Shown here: piece by piece, positions 1 through 13,000 of the stretch | Layout of the letters: each line of letters begins with the position of its first letter | How positions within the stretch are numbered: position 1 is the stretch's first letter | Source: Sapria himalayana | Lineage: Eukaryota > Streptophyta > Magnoliopsida > Malpighiales > Rafflesiaceae | Assembly: GCA_029783825.1 (NCBI GenBank) | Contig: JAREIK010001718.1 | Coordinates: 2,236,898-2,300,897, forward strand | DNA length: 64,000 bases | Reading direction: 5' to 3' | Translations under genes and position numbers: made by a program | The notes under the pieces: model-generated | Databases searched by the model: none | The model's input: the letters and a program-made list of their open reading frames with translations, nothing else | Told to the model about the DNA's origin: nothing

Positions 1-241
1 AGATTTTTAATCTGATATTTTATGAGCGAATAAAATATATATATTGGTATATTATTTTTTTCTTAGAGGAAGAATTTAGTATGAGATTATTAATATAACC
101 TATATTTCTATGGTAGGTTAGTCAATAGATATGTCCATGAAGATATTTAAAAAATCTCAACTTATCTTTCTATCTTTAAGTTTGATATCTTAAATATTTA
201 TCCATCAGCTTGAGGGGAGGGGGTGTTACAATTTGTGTTTG

Positions 242-281
<40 letters not shown>

Positions 282-412
282 TCTTTATTTTATGCTTTAT
301 GGATGATAGCACATAACATATGAGGTTTCCTAATCTAACTCCTATCTATATTTAATTTCATTATATATTGGTTATTTTATTGGAGTTTGAATATTTAATG
401 TCTTGAGTTTCA
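1..412 (+). mobile_element. 3' end of a Ty1/copia retrotransposon (RNase H tail, polypurine tract, 3' LTR)
   Basis: Positions about 130-215 read like the end of a copia RNase H domain with stop codons, including residues similar to the usual ADIF-TK...LGI ending. A polypurine tract follows (TTGAGGGGAGGGGG, 210-223) and then TGTTACA at 224, a typical LTR start. The LTR probably ends at a CAACA near 412. It contains a (TA)n run at about 246-277. The 5' part lies outside the window, so no target duplication can be checked. It probably lies in an upstream intron of the WD40 gene. Confidence 0.6.
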
Positions 413-1098
413 ACACCTATAATAATCACTACTATTTGTATGCCATTCAAACAATGATTTCATTTGAACTAAATCTGAAAATTAAATAATTTGAGTATTA
501 AATTCAGAAACATATCAAAACTTTCTTGAAAAAATTTCAATGCTTTTTTAGTGAAATATATAGTGTGCTAAATTTTGCACATATTGATATGGTTTTGAAA
601 AAAATATCAATGTTCACCATCAGTGGTGGTAATGTTCCCCTGGCAACTGTGTGGATTTATATAGTAATTTTATGTCATTGTCTTTGCTTTGGTATCATTT
701 TGGCTAAAAATGAATAAAAATGATAGCATGATAAGCTACAATACTTTGTGTACTCATGTAGAGTGGGCTATTTTATAAAATATTTCTTCGTCTTTGATAT
801 GACATGCTTTTGAATCTCCAGAAGAAAAAGGTTTGCTTCAACATCATTATCAAAAGATATGATAGCCATTATTGAGGCTTGGTGAGACTCCTGTGAGAAA
901 TTTTATGAACCTCGACTCTTGCTTGTGAAATTATAATTTAGACAGATAGATAGATAGTTAGGCTTGCAGAAGAATATAGTTTGTGAAACTATAATTTAGG
1001 AATACACATTATATATTTGGAATACCAAGAATATAGTTTAAAGCTGTGAATCAGTATTTTGATAACTGGCATCTTGATGTTTCTATTTCTTCTTCCAG
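413..1098. other. Probable upstream intron of the WD40 gene
   Basis: AT-rich sequence ending in a polypyrimidine stretch and CAG at 1096-1098, the acceptor of the first visible exon. I found no convincing exon here. Earlier exons of the gene are expected upstream of the window. Confidence 0.5.
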
Positions 1099-4000
1099 GT
1101 TTGGGAAGTTGTATATTCAAAGGATGGCTCAGTTAAGGATGTTGAAAATGTCATGCAACTGAAAGGGTACAAGGTTATTTTCTAATGTAGTCTATGAAAG
1201 CAAACTTATTTTATGTGGTAATCATGGCTTGCTGTATCTGGTTTATATCTTTTTTTTTTCCTTTAAAAAGCAAAATTATTATATGTGATTATTGTGTGCG
1301 ATTACACAAATACAAACATATAGAATCTAATAAGAATTCAAAAGTTATATGCATATATTGGATGTCATACTTTGTATGATAAATATTTTTGTGCAAGACT
1401 AGTAAGTCTCAAGTTCGAGACTCATCATACACAGTTTCTCTGACTTTTATGGATAAATTTGTGGATATTAACCTCTCTTAGACCTTGTTCTAAAGAGGGA
1501 GCCTTGTGCACTAGGAAGGATCCATTATATATGACTAGTACCCATTAACTTCCAAATTTGTTTTTACTTGAAGTTCTCTCTCTCTCTCTCTCTCTCTCTC
1601 TTCCTCTCTCTATTTGCCTCTCTTCCTCTATCTGGAAAACATGATTACGAAAGCTAGATTGGCCCGACAATTCTGATCCTTCTAATTTCCATTTTGTTCA
1701 GAGTGCAGTGACTTGGCTCTGCTTCACTCCAAATTCTGAGCAAATAATTGCAGCCTCAAAAGATGGTACAATTAAAATCTGGAACATCAATGGTATGTGT
1801 CTTAATTTAGTTTGCATTTTAAAAAGTGATGCTCTACTATCTGGATTGTGTTCTTTACATTTCGTCTTTATTCTTGCTTAGTTCTCTCCTTCATCCATCC
1901 TCCAATTTTGTTTCTACTTTCTTTTCTTGCATCATAATCATTTCAAGCATGACTATGTTGCTTCTTTTATAATCCTTTTTTTGTGATTCTTATGGTGAAT
2001 GAAATCTGCATTTTGCTTCTCTTCTGTTTCACTTTTCCTTAATTCTTTGTATTCCACCTAATCTTGGTTCCTGATTAGGTGGAATTATTTCATTGTTCCA
2101 ATTTTAAGATCCTTTATCGCATGTTCCTGTTCAGTTCGGTACACTCTTGAAGAAGATCCAAAGATCATTAAAAACTTCCAAATAATCAAAGAGGAAAACG
2201 GTACCATTTTGCATTATGATCGCCTCGCCATATCGCCTGATGGCAAGATATTAGCGGCAACACATGGCTCAACATTGCGTTGGTTATGTGCTGAATCTGG
2301 AAAGGTTCTTGACACTTTTGAGAATGCCAGCGGTGGTATGTGTTCTCTTTCCTTGTGGTATTTTATTGTTTAATCATGAACAAAACATATCAAGCTAGCA
2401 TTTTAGTTCCCACCAGGTATAGCTCAACTGGTAATCACCCGGCGTAAAAACCAAGAGGCCATGTTTTCGAGTCCCCGTCTTCCCTGATGGTAGTTCTCAT
2501 TGGATGAGTTATTTTTCCCATGGTTATACCAGACTAAGGGGCAGCTGGCTAGGCCCAACTCACATTCTAGCAGAGCAAACCAGGTCCGGCCCACTCACCT
2601 GGATGTGACTTTTGAGACTCGGCCCTCCTGCAAACCGGTCCTCTTGGCCTTGCCCATGGTTTTGGAAGGCATGCACCTTGTCGAGGAGGCGTGTCATATT
2701 GACTTCACTTTTTTTAAAAACACTTTTATTCTTGAAATTTTTAATTATATATTGAAACTTAAATAATTTCATTACTTTTTTATTGATTTTTTTTTCAATA
2801 TTTGGACTTATTAATCTTTTTTTATTGATTGAATTATATTTTGAACCATTTTTTATAAAGTTGATATGCATATTATTGGCTTCACTCTTTTTTTAAAAAT
2901 ACATTTATTCTTGAAATTTTTAATTATATATGGAAGCTTATATAATTGCATTATTTTTTTATTGATTTTTAAAAATATTTGGATTCTTTAATTTTTTTTA
3001 TTGATTGAATAATATTTTGAATCATATTTTATAAAGTTAATATGCATGATATTGACTTCACTCTTGGCTTTGCCCCTAGTTTTAAAAGGCATGCATCTTG
3101 TTGGAGAGGCCGAGGCGTGACTTACTGACTTCACTCTTTTTTTAAAATACTTTTATTATTGAAAATTTTAATTATATATTGAAACTTATATAATTTTATT
3201 ATATTTTTTTATTGTTTTTTTTTTTAAATATTTGGATTCCTTAATTTTTTTTTTATTGATTAAATATTATTTTGAATCATATTTTATAAAATTGATATAT
3301 ATGATAGGATATTTTTGGGACTTGGTTTGTTTTTTTTTCCTTTTAAAACTATGACTTTAGCTATTTTAATTATGAGATTATTGATATGACATGTATCCCT
3401 TCAAAAATTTAAATGATAAAAATTTAGGGGAATTGTGGAATGTGTTGGTTAAGATGGAAAAATGGGCCGGATTGATGGCCAGCTTGTATGAACCATCCCA
3501 TTTTGGTGCTGCTAAACTAACTGAACCAGTGGTCGTGATTCGTGATCATGTGTCTCGTGCAGGTGATATTAAGTGGATTTCATGGACACCCAGGGCCATT
3601 CTAGTTGGTAAGTCATTCAATAAGTGCTCCAGCTAGGTTTGTGCAGGCTTGTGTATTTTGCATTGCTATGAAATAGCATCCAAACAAGTTCAATTCTTTC
3701 CAAAAACATAGTTTCCATGGAGGATATTTGTAGCTTCTTGAGTACGACCCCAGCTAGACATTGTCTTTAACACTATGATCTTTGTTTGCTTCAAGTTGGT
3801 GCTTCAACTTGGGCGGGTTGGGCCGGGCTGATAACAATCTAATCCCAACATGAATTAAAAAAATGTCAATCTGATTTATGACCCAACCCGTGTCCAAGTT
3901 TCAGCATGAATTCTTAAACCTGAATCCAACCTAAATTGAAATTATGAAACTCAAGCTGTATTTGGGTTGGATCATTTATTGCATTGCAACAGAAAAAAAA

Positions 4001-7000
4001 CTAATAAAAATTAAGCAATTAAAATCTTTAAATAATATAAAATTATAAAATTATCAGTGCCTGAATATTTTTTTGAGTTTCTGAATTTATATGATATAAA
4101 ATTGACAATGTAGTAGTTTTGAATGTTTGTCTTTTAGCTATTTTCATTGGTACAGTACAATAATTCATTCTCATTTTCATTGAGTGATTTGAGTAAGTAT
4201 GCACCCAACATAGAGGTGTCAATTTGGTTGTGCCTGGCTGGAACTGCCCAATTTCTTTAGGCCCGACTCCCGCACAGTGTTGTGCCCGACAAGACATATT
4301 TCTTCTTCCCGGTCATGCTGTGCCGGCACAACATTGAGGGAGGCAGACCCGTCATGTTCCGATGGCCCAGCTGAGGCATTCTGCCATGCCGAGGATCAGA
4401 TTAATATTGGATAAAACCAACATGACCTGGACAGGCACGTTTTAGTCCCTGGCCTGGCTTGCAGCTAACCCATGCAGCCAAGTTAGGCCGGCCTCAGTTA
4501 GCCGCCATAGCCATAGGCAACAAGCTGCAGCTGTGGCCCTGGCCCTGCCGCCAGGCAGTGGGCAGGCCCCAAGGCAGCCTGGGCTAGCCAAACTGTTAAT
4601 GTTGGCTTTGGCAGCATGCAGCTAGCCTGCTGATTACATTTAATACATTAAATATTAATAATACATACATAAAAAAAAATAAATTTGTTTAAAATTAAAA
4701 TGTAAATTGTAATGTAAATATGATTAATATAAAATATATGAAAAATATATTTTAAAAAATACACCTAAGTCTGATTTTGAAAATATAAGGTAACAAAAAA
4801 ATTCCACAGAAATATATATATTAGTTTAATATCACTTTTTTTGGTTTGTATTGTTTCAACTTATCGTCTTAGTATTATTATATTTGTATATGTTATTAAT
4901 CATTTATAATTTTTTTATTTTATTTTAAAGACTTATTTATAATTTTTTTTAGTCTTTTAAGCATGATAGAGCTTTAATAATATAGACATATTGTGATTCA
5001 TCTATTTATAATTATATTCATAGTTATAGAAAAAGTAGACTTCGGTATTATGCTACACATTGGAAGAGTCAGTAGATTTTGTGTTATTTCATGTAGTATG
5101 AAAAAAATAAATTCATATGATTAGTATAAATCTAAAATATCATAATTTTTTTTATCATTTTCAATAAAATATAATATTAATTACAGACTAAGTATCTCGA
5201 TAACTTTTTCTTTTTGAACAAGTTTTCTTATCTTTTGTTCATGGAAATCTAAATTGAAATATCAACGTCTATAATTATAATGGTGAATCAATCTTCGTAT
5301 TTGGAGGCTCACTGAAATTGTTATACTTATTTTCATAATATTTAAATAAATTATATAATTTTTCATAAATTTATGCTTTGGTTCTTATGATTGATTAATA
5401 TGAGTGGATATGTATTTGATAAAATTTATATATTTTTCATCTTAACTCTAGGATTTATACATGTAATCAAGCAATAAAAAAATAAAATGAAAGATTAATA
5501 TTTCAAGTTCTATTTAATCTCAATACTCATGCTATAAAAATAAAGATATACTTTGTATTTGTTGAGTAGACTGCTAATTTCATATATACTTAAGTGTAAT
5601 GCATGTAATATGAGTATATATAGATGAATAAATATATGTCGTATCCAATGATAAAAATTTCCAATATATCTACCGATATATCTTTGATATATCCATTAAA
5701 ACCTATATATATATCATTAATTGGTGCTCATATACAAATACACGCCGATATATTTTCAATATATCCGATATATTCATAAAATCCAAGTACCAATATATCC
5801 GTAGAATTCGATATTTTAATCATTGGTCGTATCATAAAATATTTTAATAAATTCTAAAAATAAAATTCATATATTTTAGTTTGATTTATCAATTATTTTA
5901 GTTTGATTTTATTATTAACATAATCAAATATTATATGATAGTTGCTAATATATGAATCTAATATAAGGTTTGCATAATTTTAATGATGTTTAATTTTTGC
6001 TTGAATTTTTTTAAGACTCATATTATTTAGAGTATAACATTTTTATAGCATGTTAAATATCTTAATATAGTTTAGTTTATTTCATATATTATGATGAAAG
6101 AATTTATTTTTAAGTCAGCTTACACTATTATGTTTAATACACACACGCACACACACACACATTCATATAATTAAATAATAGATGTATACCTTATAAATTT
6201 ATATATTTGCACCCATAATTTTGTAGATGTTTATTGTGATTTGCCGGATTCATCGTTCTCTATTATTAATTATAAATTATAAATATTTATGAATAAAATA
6301 TTTTATAATAATATATTCTAAATGCAATAAAATATAGAGATTAAAGAATTCTTTTTAAGAGAGTTATATTAAGAGAGAGAAGAGAGAATATTATTTAGGC
6401 TGAGGAGGAAAATGAAAATTAAAATATATATTTATAGAAAATTTTAAAAGTTATTTTTATTTTATTTTTTATATATAATTTTTGATTTTTAATTGGATAA
6501 AATTCTAATGGTCTTTAAATTTTGTCCAAAATCATTATATTTAAAATCCAATGATCTTGTGTGTTATGTGGGAATTTTTTTCAAAAAAAAAAATATAAAT
6601 TCCCTACTACGTGCATGCATAGTTGGCAACGCAAAATGTCTTGGCATTTGTTGCTCCAATATTTCTTTTAAAAAATTAAAATTAATTTTACAAGGTTGAT
6701 TGAATATTTATTCAAACCTGACACAATTTCAAATTTTATTGAAATTGGGGGTGCTTGAAGTGCACGAGAATTTTGACGGTGTGTGACTGTCACTTGCCAA
6801 ATCATACATGGGTCAGGTTTGGCTTGCTCGGTCTATTGTGTCGGGCTGCGCCTCACTGAATAGAATTTGGCTCGAGCCACGTTGCGTGTTTGCATGAGAA
6901 TTTGCTAGGCATGAGTCATGGCATGTCATGCCATGCTCAAGCTGGTGAAATGGGGATGGGCCTAGGCTACCCATTCTATCTACCACATCCAGTCTTTGGT

Positions 7001-10000
7001 GGTTAAGTATTCCACTCTCTAGCTTATCATGGATCATAACTGAAGTAGACTCATAACGACTATGTCGTATGAACTTAAGGTAGATTTTTCATCCTAAAAA
7101 ATTTCTCTCATTATAGTTATTTTGATATGTACTTGTTAATGCACAGGATAATTATAAGAGTATTATTATAATGTAGATTAATAAGTCATGTGATTTTTTT
7201 ATTAATTGAAGGAGGTCTAAATGAGACTGCATGAGAAAAGGAAAATATATGAGTTCATGCATTATTTCTTATTTCACACTCTTCATATAGACATATACTC
7301 ACTACAAATTTAATTTTGCTCAAAAAAACAATGTTGACACTCATTAAAATTTTAGTTTGACTATAGTAAAAAATCTTTGGTTCTTTTTTGAATATTAGAG
7401 TAATTAACAAATATACACCTCAAAGCTTTATGTGTCACATCATCACATCATAAGGAGATGTTATGAATAAATTACTATTCTAAAAAATTGAGAGATACAT
7501 ATAATTATATTATATAATACATGTGAATGAACAGTACACTACATTGAACAATGAGCGTGCGTGAATAGTGGCTATGTGAATAGTCATGTGAACATTACCC
7601 CCCCCATGTTGAATGATGCACCATGCTGAATAGTGTGTCATGTGTGAATAGTGATTGTATGAATAGTGATATTTTGAAAATTTATACAAAGGCCTCAATC
7701 TCACATGAAATGTGTGCCTTGAAAATTAAAAGAAAATTTTACTCTAGATTCTTATTATTTTCTTTCTCTATATTTCTTCTATAAGTTTTTAATTATAATT
7801 CTATAATTATTTTGCAACACATTATCAGCATGAAGCTCTAACTAACTCACTATAGTAGATTATAATTAAAAATTAATAAATTATTATTTGTTCTTGATTA
7901 ATTAATTAATGAAAATATTTATTTAGCTAATAATCAATTATGTCTTATTTTTTTTAAATTTTAAATTAATTAGATACTGATCTATTTTTAATAATATCAT
8001 GATAAATTTAATAAAACTTGAATTTGTTTCATTATATATCATGAGTAAAAATTATTTATCATGGATAATTGACACTAAATTTCATTTGAAAGGTAATACT
8101 CTTAGTGATACTATTAAATATGGTAATAAGATATTTGCTCAGGACAGAGTAAAAATAATGATTTTAATTCGGCATCACCTTTATGAGCAGTTGAAAGAAG
8201 AATATTTAATAGTAAAAGATTCTCTTGAACTTTGGAATAGCCTAAAGAAAGATATGATTACTAGAAGATGATCATTTTTCTCAAAGCTCGTTATGAATGA
8301 ATGTTGCTTTATCTATAAGATTATAAGACTGTAAGTAAATATAATTCAATTATATTTTGAATTAGCTTCCAATTAAAATTATGTTGGGAGAAAGTCAATG
8401 ATCAAGATATGTTGGAAAATATTTTATTATTATTATTCATACTTCATATTTGCTTCTGCAGCAGTAATATATTGAAATGAGCTTTAAGAAAGATTTCAAA
8501 TTAATTTTTTCTTTCCTCGTGACTGAACAAAATAATGACCTTCAAATAAGAAATCATGAAGCATGTCTAATTGGTTTTATTTCATTCCCTCAAGTATATG
8601 TGACTATATATAAACATTATTTTTAAACCTAAGGTCGTGGTTGTGGTCGTGAGCATAGTCATCGTTGAGGTTGTTTAGGTCAATTTGATAATCAGGGTGG
8701 TTATTTTGAAAAGTCCTCTTGCCACCTGAAGTGTGAGGGAAATGAGTAGAAAATTAATAAAATTAAAGTGGGTTCCAATAAAAGTTCAAAGGAAAATTCA
8801 TGTTACCATTGTGACACATGTCATTGTGAACTAGAAGTTCACAGATAACCATGAGTTTACAATTTGATATAATCGGTTGGGTCATCCCGGTTCAATAATG
8901 ATGCGAAAGATTATAGATAATTCATATGGATATTCATTGAAAAACTAGAAAATATTATAATTCAATAAATTCTCATATGTCGTTTGCTATCAAGATAAAT
9001 TAATTCTTATACCATCACTTGCTAAAATTCGGATTGAATCGCTTGGATTTTTGGAATGCGTACATGATGATATTTGTGGACGGACCTATACAACCACCAA
9101 GTAAAATATTTAGATATTTTATGATTTTAATTGATGATCGCATGTATGCTTAATATCAACTTGTAACTTGGCTTTGTAAGATTATTATCTCAACTAATAT
9201 ATTTATGAGCTCACTTTTCAGATAATTCAATTAAAATAATACGATTTGATAATGCTAGTGAGTTCACTTCTCAAGCATTTAATGATTAATATACCACTAT
9301 TAGAATAAGTATTGAACATCCTGTAGTATATATTCATACTTAGAATGGTCTTGCATAATTACTTATAAAATATATTTAATTAGTTGCTAGACCATTACTT
9401 ATGAGAGCAAAATATCTTATATTTGCATGAGGACATATTATTTTACATGCAACAATACTTATTCGTGTTAAAATAATTAATTATCATAAATTTTTCTCAT
9501 TATAATTTATTAATGGCAATAGTTTTTTTGATGAAATAATTTAATATTAGGGGAGAAACTAACTAGCCAAGAAAAAATATTAGCTAGAATAAATTATTAT
9601 TGTTCCATTACGATCCTCACACAAAACAATGTAAGCAAAAAGTTAAAAAGATAAACTATCACTTGCAAATGCTCACAAATCAACTATCATACAAATTTAT
9701 TGACATAAAAAGAGTCATTAAGTCATATATACCACTTGCAAATGCTCTTATCATATTCATTATTCTTAGAGAAAAATTTATCATTGTTAATGATATAAAG
9801 GAATTATTAAAGCATGGTAGACTAATTAGAACTAAAGATAAAAATCCTCATAAAAGAAAATGAGCAAAACATACAAATGACTAAGTTGAGAAAAATATTG
9901 ATCAAGAAATATTTTCAATTAGACTTCATATGAGTTAATTACCAATAAGAATCATGTACTTGAAATATAAAAAAATGATGAAATCGAATTAAGATAATTG

Positions 10001-13000
10001 TTAATAATATTTTTGCTTATCTCATTGTGCAAGATATTATAAAAAATAAGAGAACCTTGAACCAATATCTATGAAAGAGTGTAGACATCGAGAATATTAA
10101 TCAAAATAAAAAGAAGTTATAGATTATGAATTAAATTTGCTAGAGAAACAAGTCTTTGGACTTGTAGTCCAAACAACTACGAGTATAAAGCTTATTAGAT
10201 ATAAATGAGTATTTGTACGAAAATATAATGCAATAATAATATCATAAGATATAATGTACTATTAATAGCAAGGTTTCTTACAAAGATCGGGTATTGACTA
10301 CGAAGAAACATATTTTCCTATCATGTACTTAATTATATTGCTTTGTGATAAGCTTGATAATCTTTATAAGACTGAATATGTGTATAGTAGATATTATTAC
10401 TGCATATTTATATGAGTTCATAGATATTGATATGCACATGAAAATTCCAAAAGAATATAAATTACATGAATTTACAAGTATAAAATCTCGTAACATATAC
10501 TCAATCAAGTTATAATGATCTTATTATCGACAAAAGTAATTTGGACGCATATGATATAATTGTCTTAGTGAATCTTTACTAAAAGGAGTATATGAATAAT
10601 TCTATATGTCAATGTGTTTTCATTAAGAAATTGAATTCTAGATTTGCAAATTTTGTTGTGTACGTTGATTTAGATTTTGTTGAAATTCTTAAAGAATTCA
10701 CAAAAATAATAGAATATTTGAAGAAAGAATTGAAATGAAAGATTTTAAAAAATATAAAATCGTCTCAGTCTGTTGATCGAGTATTTTCTAAATGAAGTAT
10801 TGATTCATCATTTAATTTATATTAAGAAAATTTTGAAGCAATTTAATATAGATAAAACACATCAATTTTGTTATCTAATGGTTATTCGATCACTTGATGT
10901 GAGTGAACAAAAGATTTATTTTGACATTGATGTACTTATTTATCATGCTAATTGTATTTGTTCAGATATTAACTTTTTCTATTAATTTATTTACTAGCTA
11001 CAATTCTACTCTAATTAGAAGATATTGAAATAGAATTAATAATGTGCTGTGTTATCTTTCTGGAACTATCGATATGAGCTTATTTTATTCAAATGAGTCA
11101 AAGTAATAATTACTTGGATATGCTGACGTATGTTATCTTCCATATCCGTATAAAGCTAAATTATAAATTAGATATATTTTTAGTTATAATGAAACTATCA
11201 TATCATAAAGATTTATTTAACAAATAATGATGACTACATAATCAAATTATTCAAAAATTCTTGTAATTCATGAGGAAAGTCTTGAATGTATTCAACTTCA
11301 ACATTCAAGAATTTAAATATACAAGATTGAATTGGGTCAGCTTAAGAATATTAACATGAGGGAGAGTGTGATTTGAAGTTAGTGCATTACTTTTTTTCGT
11401 CCAAGTTTTATCCCATTATGGTTTATTGGCAAGGTTTTTAAATGAGATGCTCTTTATAATTTTTATTGATTTTACGATGTTCATTCAAAGGGAAATATTA
11501 TATAGTATATGTGAATAAATAGTGCATTATGCTGGATAGAGTATCGTGCATGAATAGTGACTTGTGAATAGTGATCTTGTGAATAGTGCTTATATTGAAT
11601 AGTTTGTTTGCTTGAATAGTGACTGCGCGAATAGTGGTCGCATGAACAGTGCACTGTGTTAAATTGTGCATAAATAGTTACCACGTGATTAGTAATTTCG
11701 AAAAATCTATATAAAGACTTCAATTTTATATGAAATGTATGCCTTGAAAAACAAAATAAAATTTCTCTGCATTTTCTCTATTCTCTATTTTTTTTTGTAA
11801 GTCATTAGTTATAATTTAATAGTTGTTTTATAACAAAATAATCTCTTTCTATAGTACAAAATCTAAAAAATTATATGATAAGAAATAAAATAATAGGTTA
11901 TCTAGTTGATGAGGTAGCTTGAAATTAAAATTATATTCTCAAAATTACTTTAAAATACTCCCATTAAAAAATTATTTGAGTTATGTCAAATATATATATA
12001 TATATATTGCATTTTTTTTTCTTTGAGAGTATGTCTACACAAGGAGTTCAATGTATAATATCATGATTTGTTTAGGTATTGAAATTGTCTCATATATACT
12101 CTAATGAATTATTTTTTTTTATATGTTTATATTTTTATTAAATTTATTATTTATTATTTATTATTTTATGAAAAAAAGTGATCACACAAAAAAAAATCAT
12201 GTAAATTGAGTATATTCATCTATAAAAGTAACAAAATATCTAATCTTTTCTAGGGTCTTATCCTTGCCTACATAAGTTTACTGGCAATTAATATTATTTT
12301 ATGTATTTTTCTAATTAATACAACTCATGCTATAGTGTAGAGATAACTCTATTATTATGATATATTATTCCCAATTTGATTGAAATTAAGTGACTAAGTA
12401 AATAATGTATATATTAACTTAGTAAAAATATATATATCACATTGCTCAATCATAAATGAGGCTAATAAGATATCAAGAATAAATAAAAGATATGAAATGA
12501 AGAGAGAATCAATAGATCTCACATTATTCATAAAACATGGAAAAAAAAAATTTTGTAATAATAATTGTTTAATGTGAATATTTATTTATGTATTGATAAT
12601 TTAAGAGTTTGAAATAAAAAATTAGGTAACAAAACTAATTGTATGTAGAAAAAAAATGTGAAATATCAGTTGTCGCCTTAAAGAAAAATTTTGTATATTT
12701 ATTTTTAATAAGTATTACGACAGATGGACTTTATGATAATTTATAGATGATTTTCTTAGCTAGCTAATCTCTAATACTAGAGTATGATATTCTCAGTTAG
12801 ATTAGTATTAAGTGATGAAATTGAGAATATATAATTATTGAGTTCGGTGTATTAAAATGTCTAATAAGATATTTTATTATAAAAGAAAAACATATACAAA
12901 CAACCTTGCTCAATCCCAAATGAGGTTAACAAGATAATCAAGGATAAATAAAAGATGTGAAATGAAGAGAGGACCAACCTGAATATTATCAGACCTAATA

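Larger units (their letters stand above)
7508..11835 (+). mobile_element. Decayed Ty1/copia LTR retrotransposon inside the WD40 gene intron
   Basis: Two related LTRs (7508-7818, 11496-11835) flank a 3.7 kb interior in copia order. The gag start (7999-8271) includes NYLSWIIDTKFHLKG and LELWNSLK. A pre-integrase/integrase piece is near 8870-9350 (RLGHPGSIMMRK, RFDNASEFTSQ). RT remnants lie around 10280-10750 and RNase H remnants around 11040-11340. All are broken by stops and frameshifts. A polypurine stretch (CAAAGGGAAA) precedes the 3' LTR. The sequence after the 5' LTR (about 7820-7842, TTATCAGCATGAAGCTCTAA) is in the primer-site position but is not the initiator-Met type. It has the same orientation as the host gene. 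No clean target duplication was found, consistent with old age. Confidence 0.8.
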
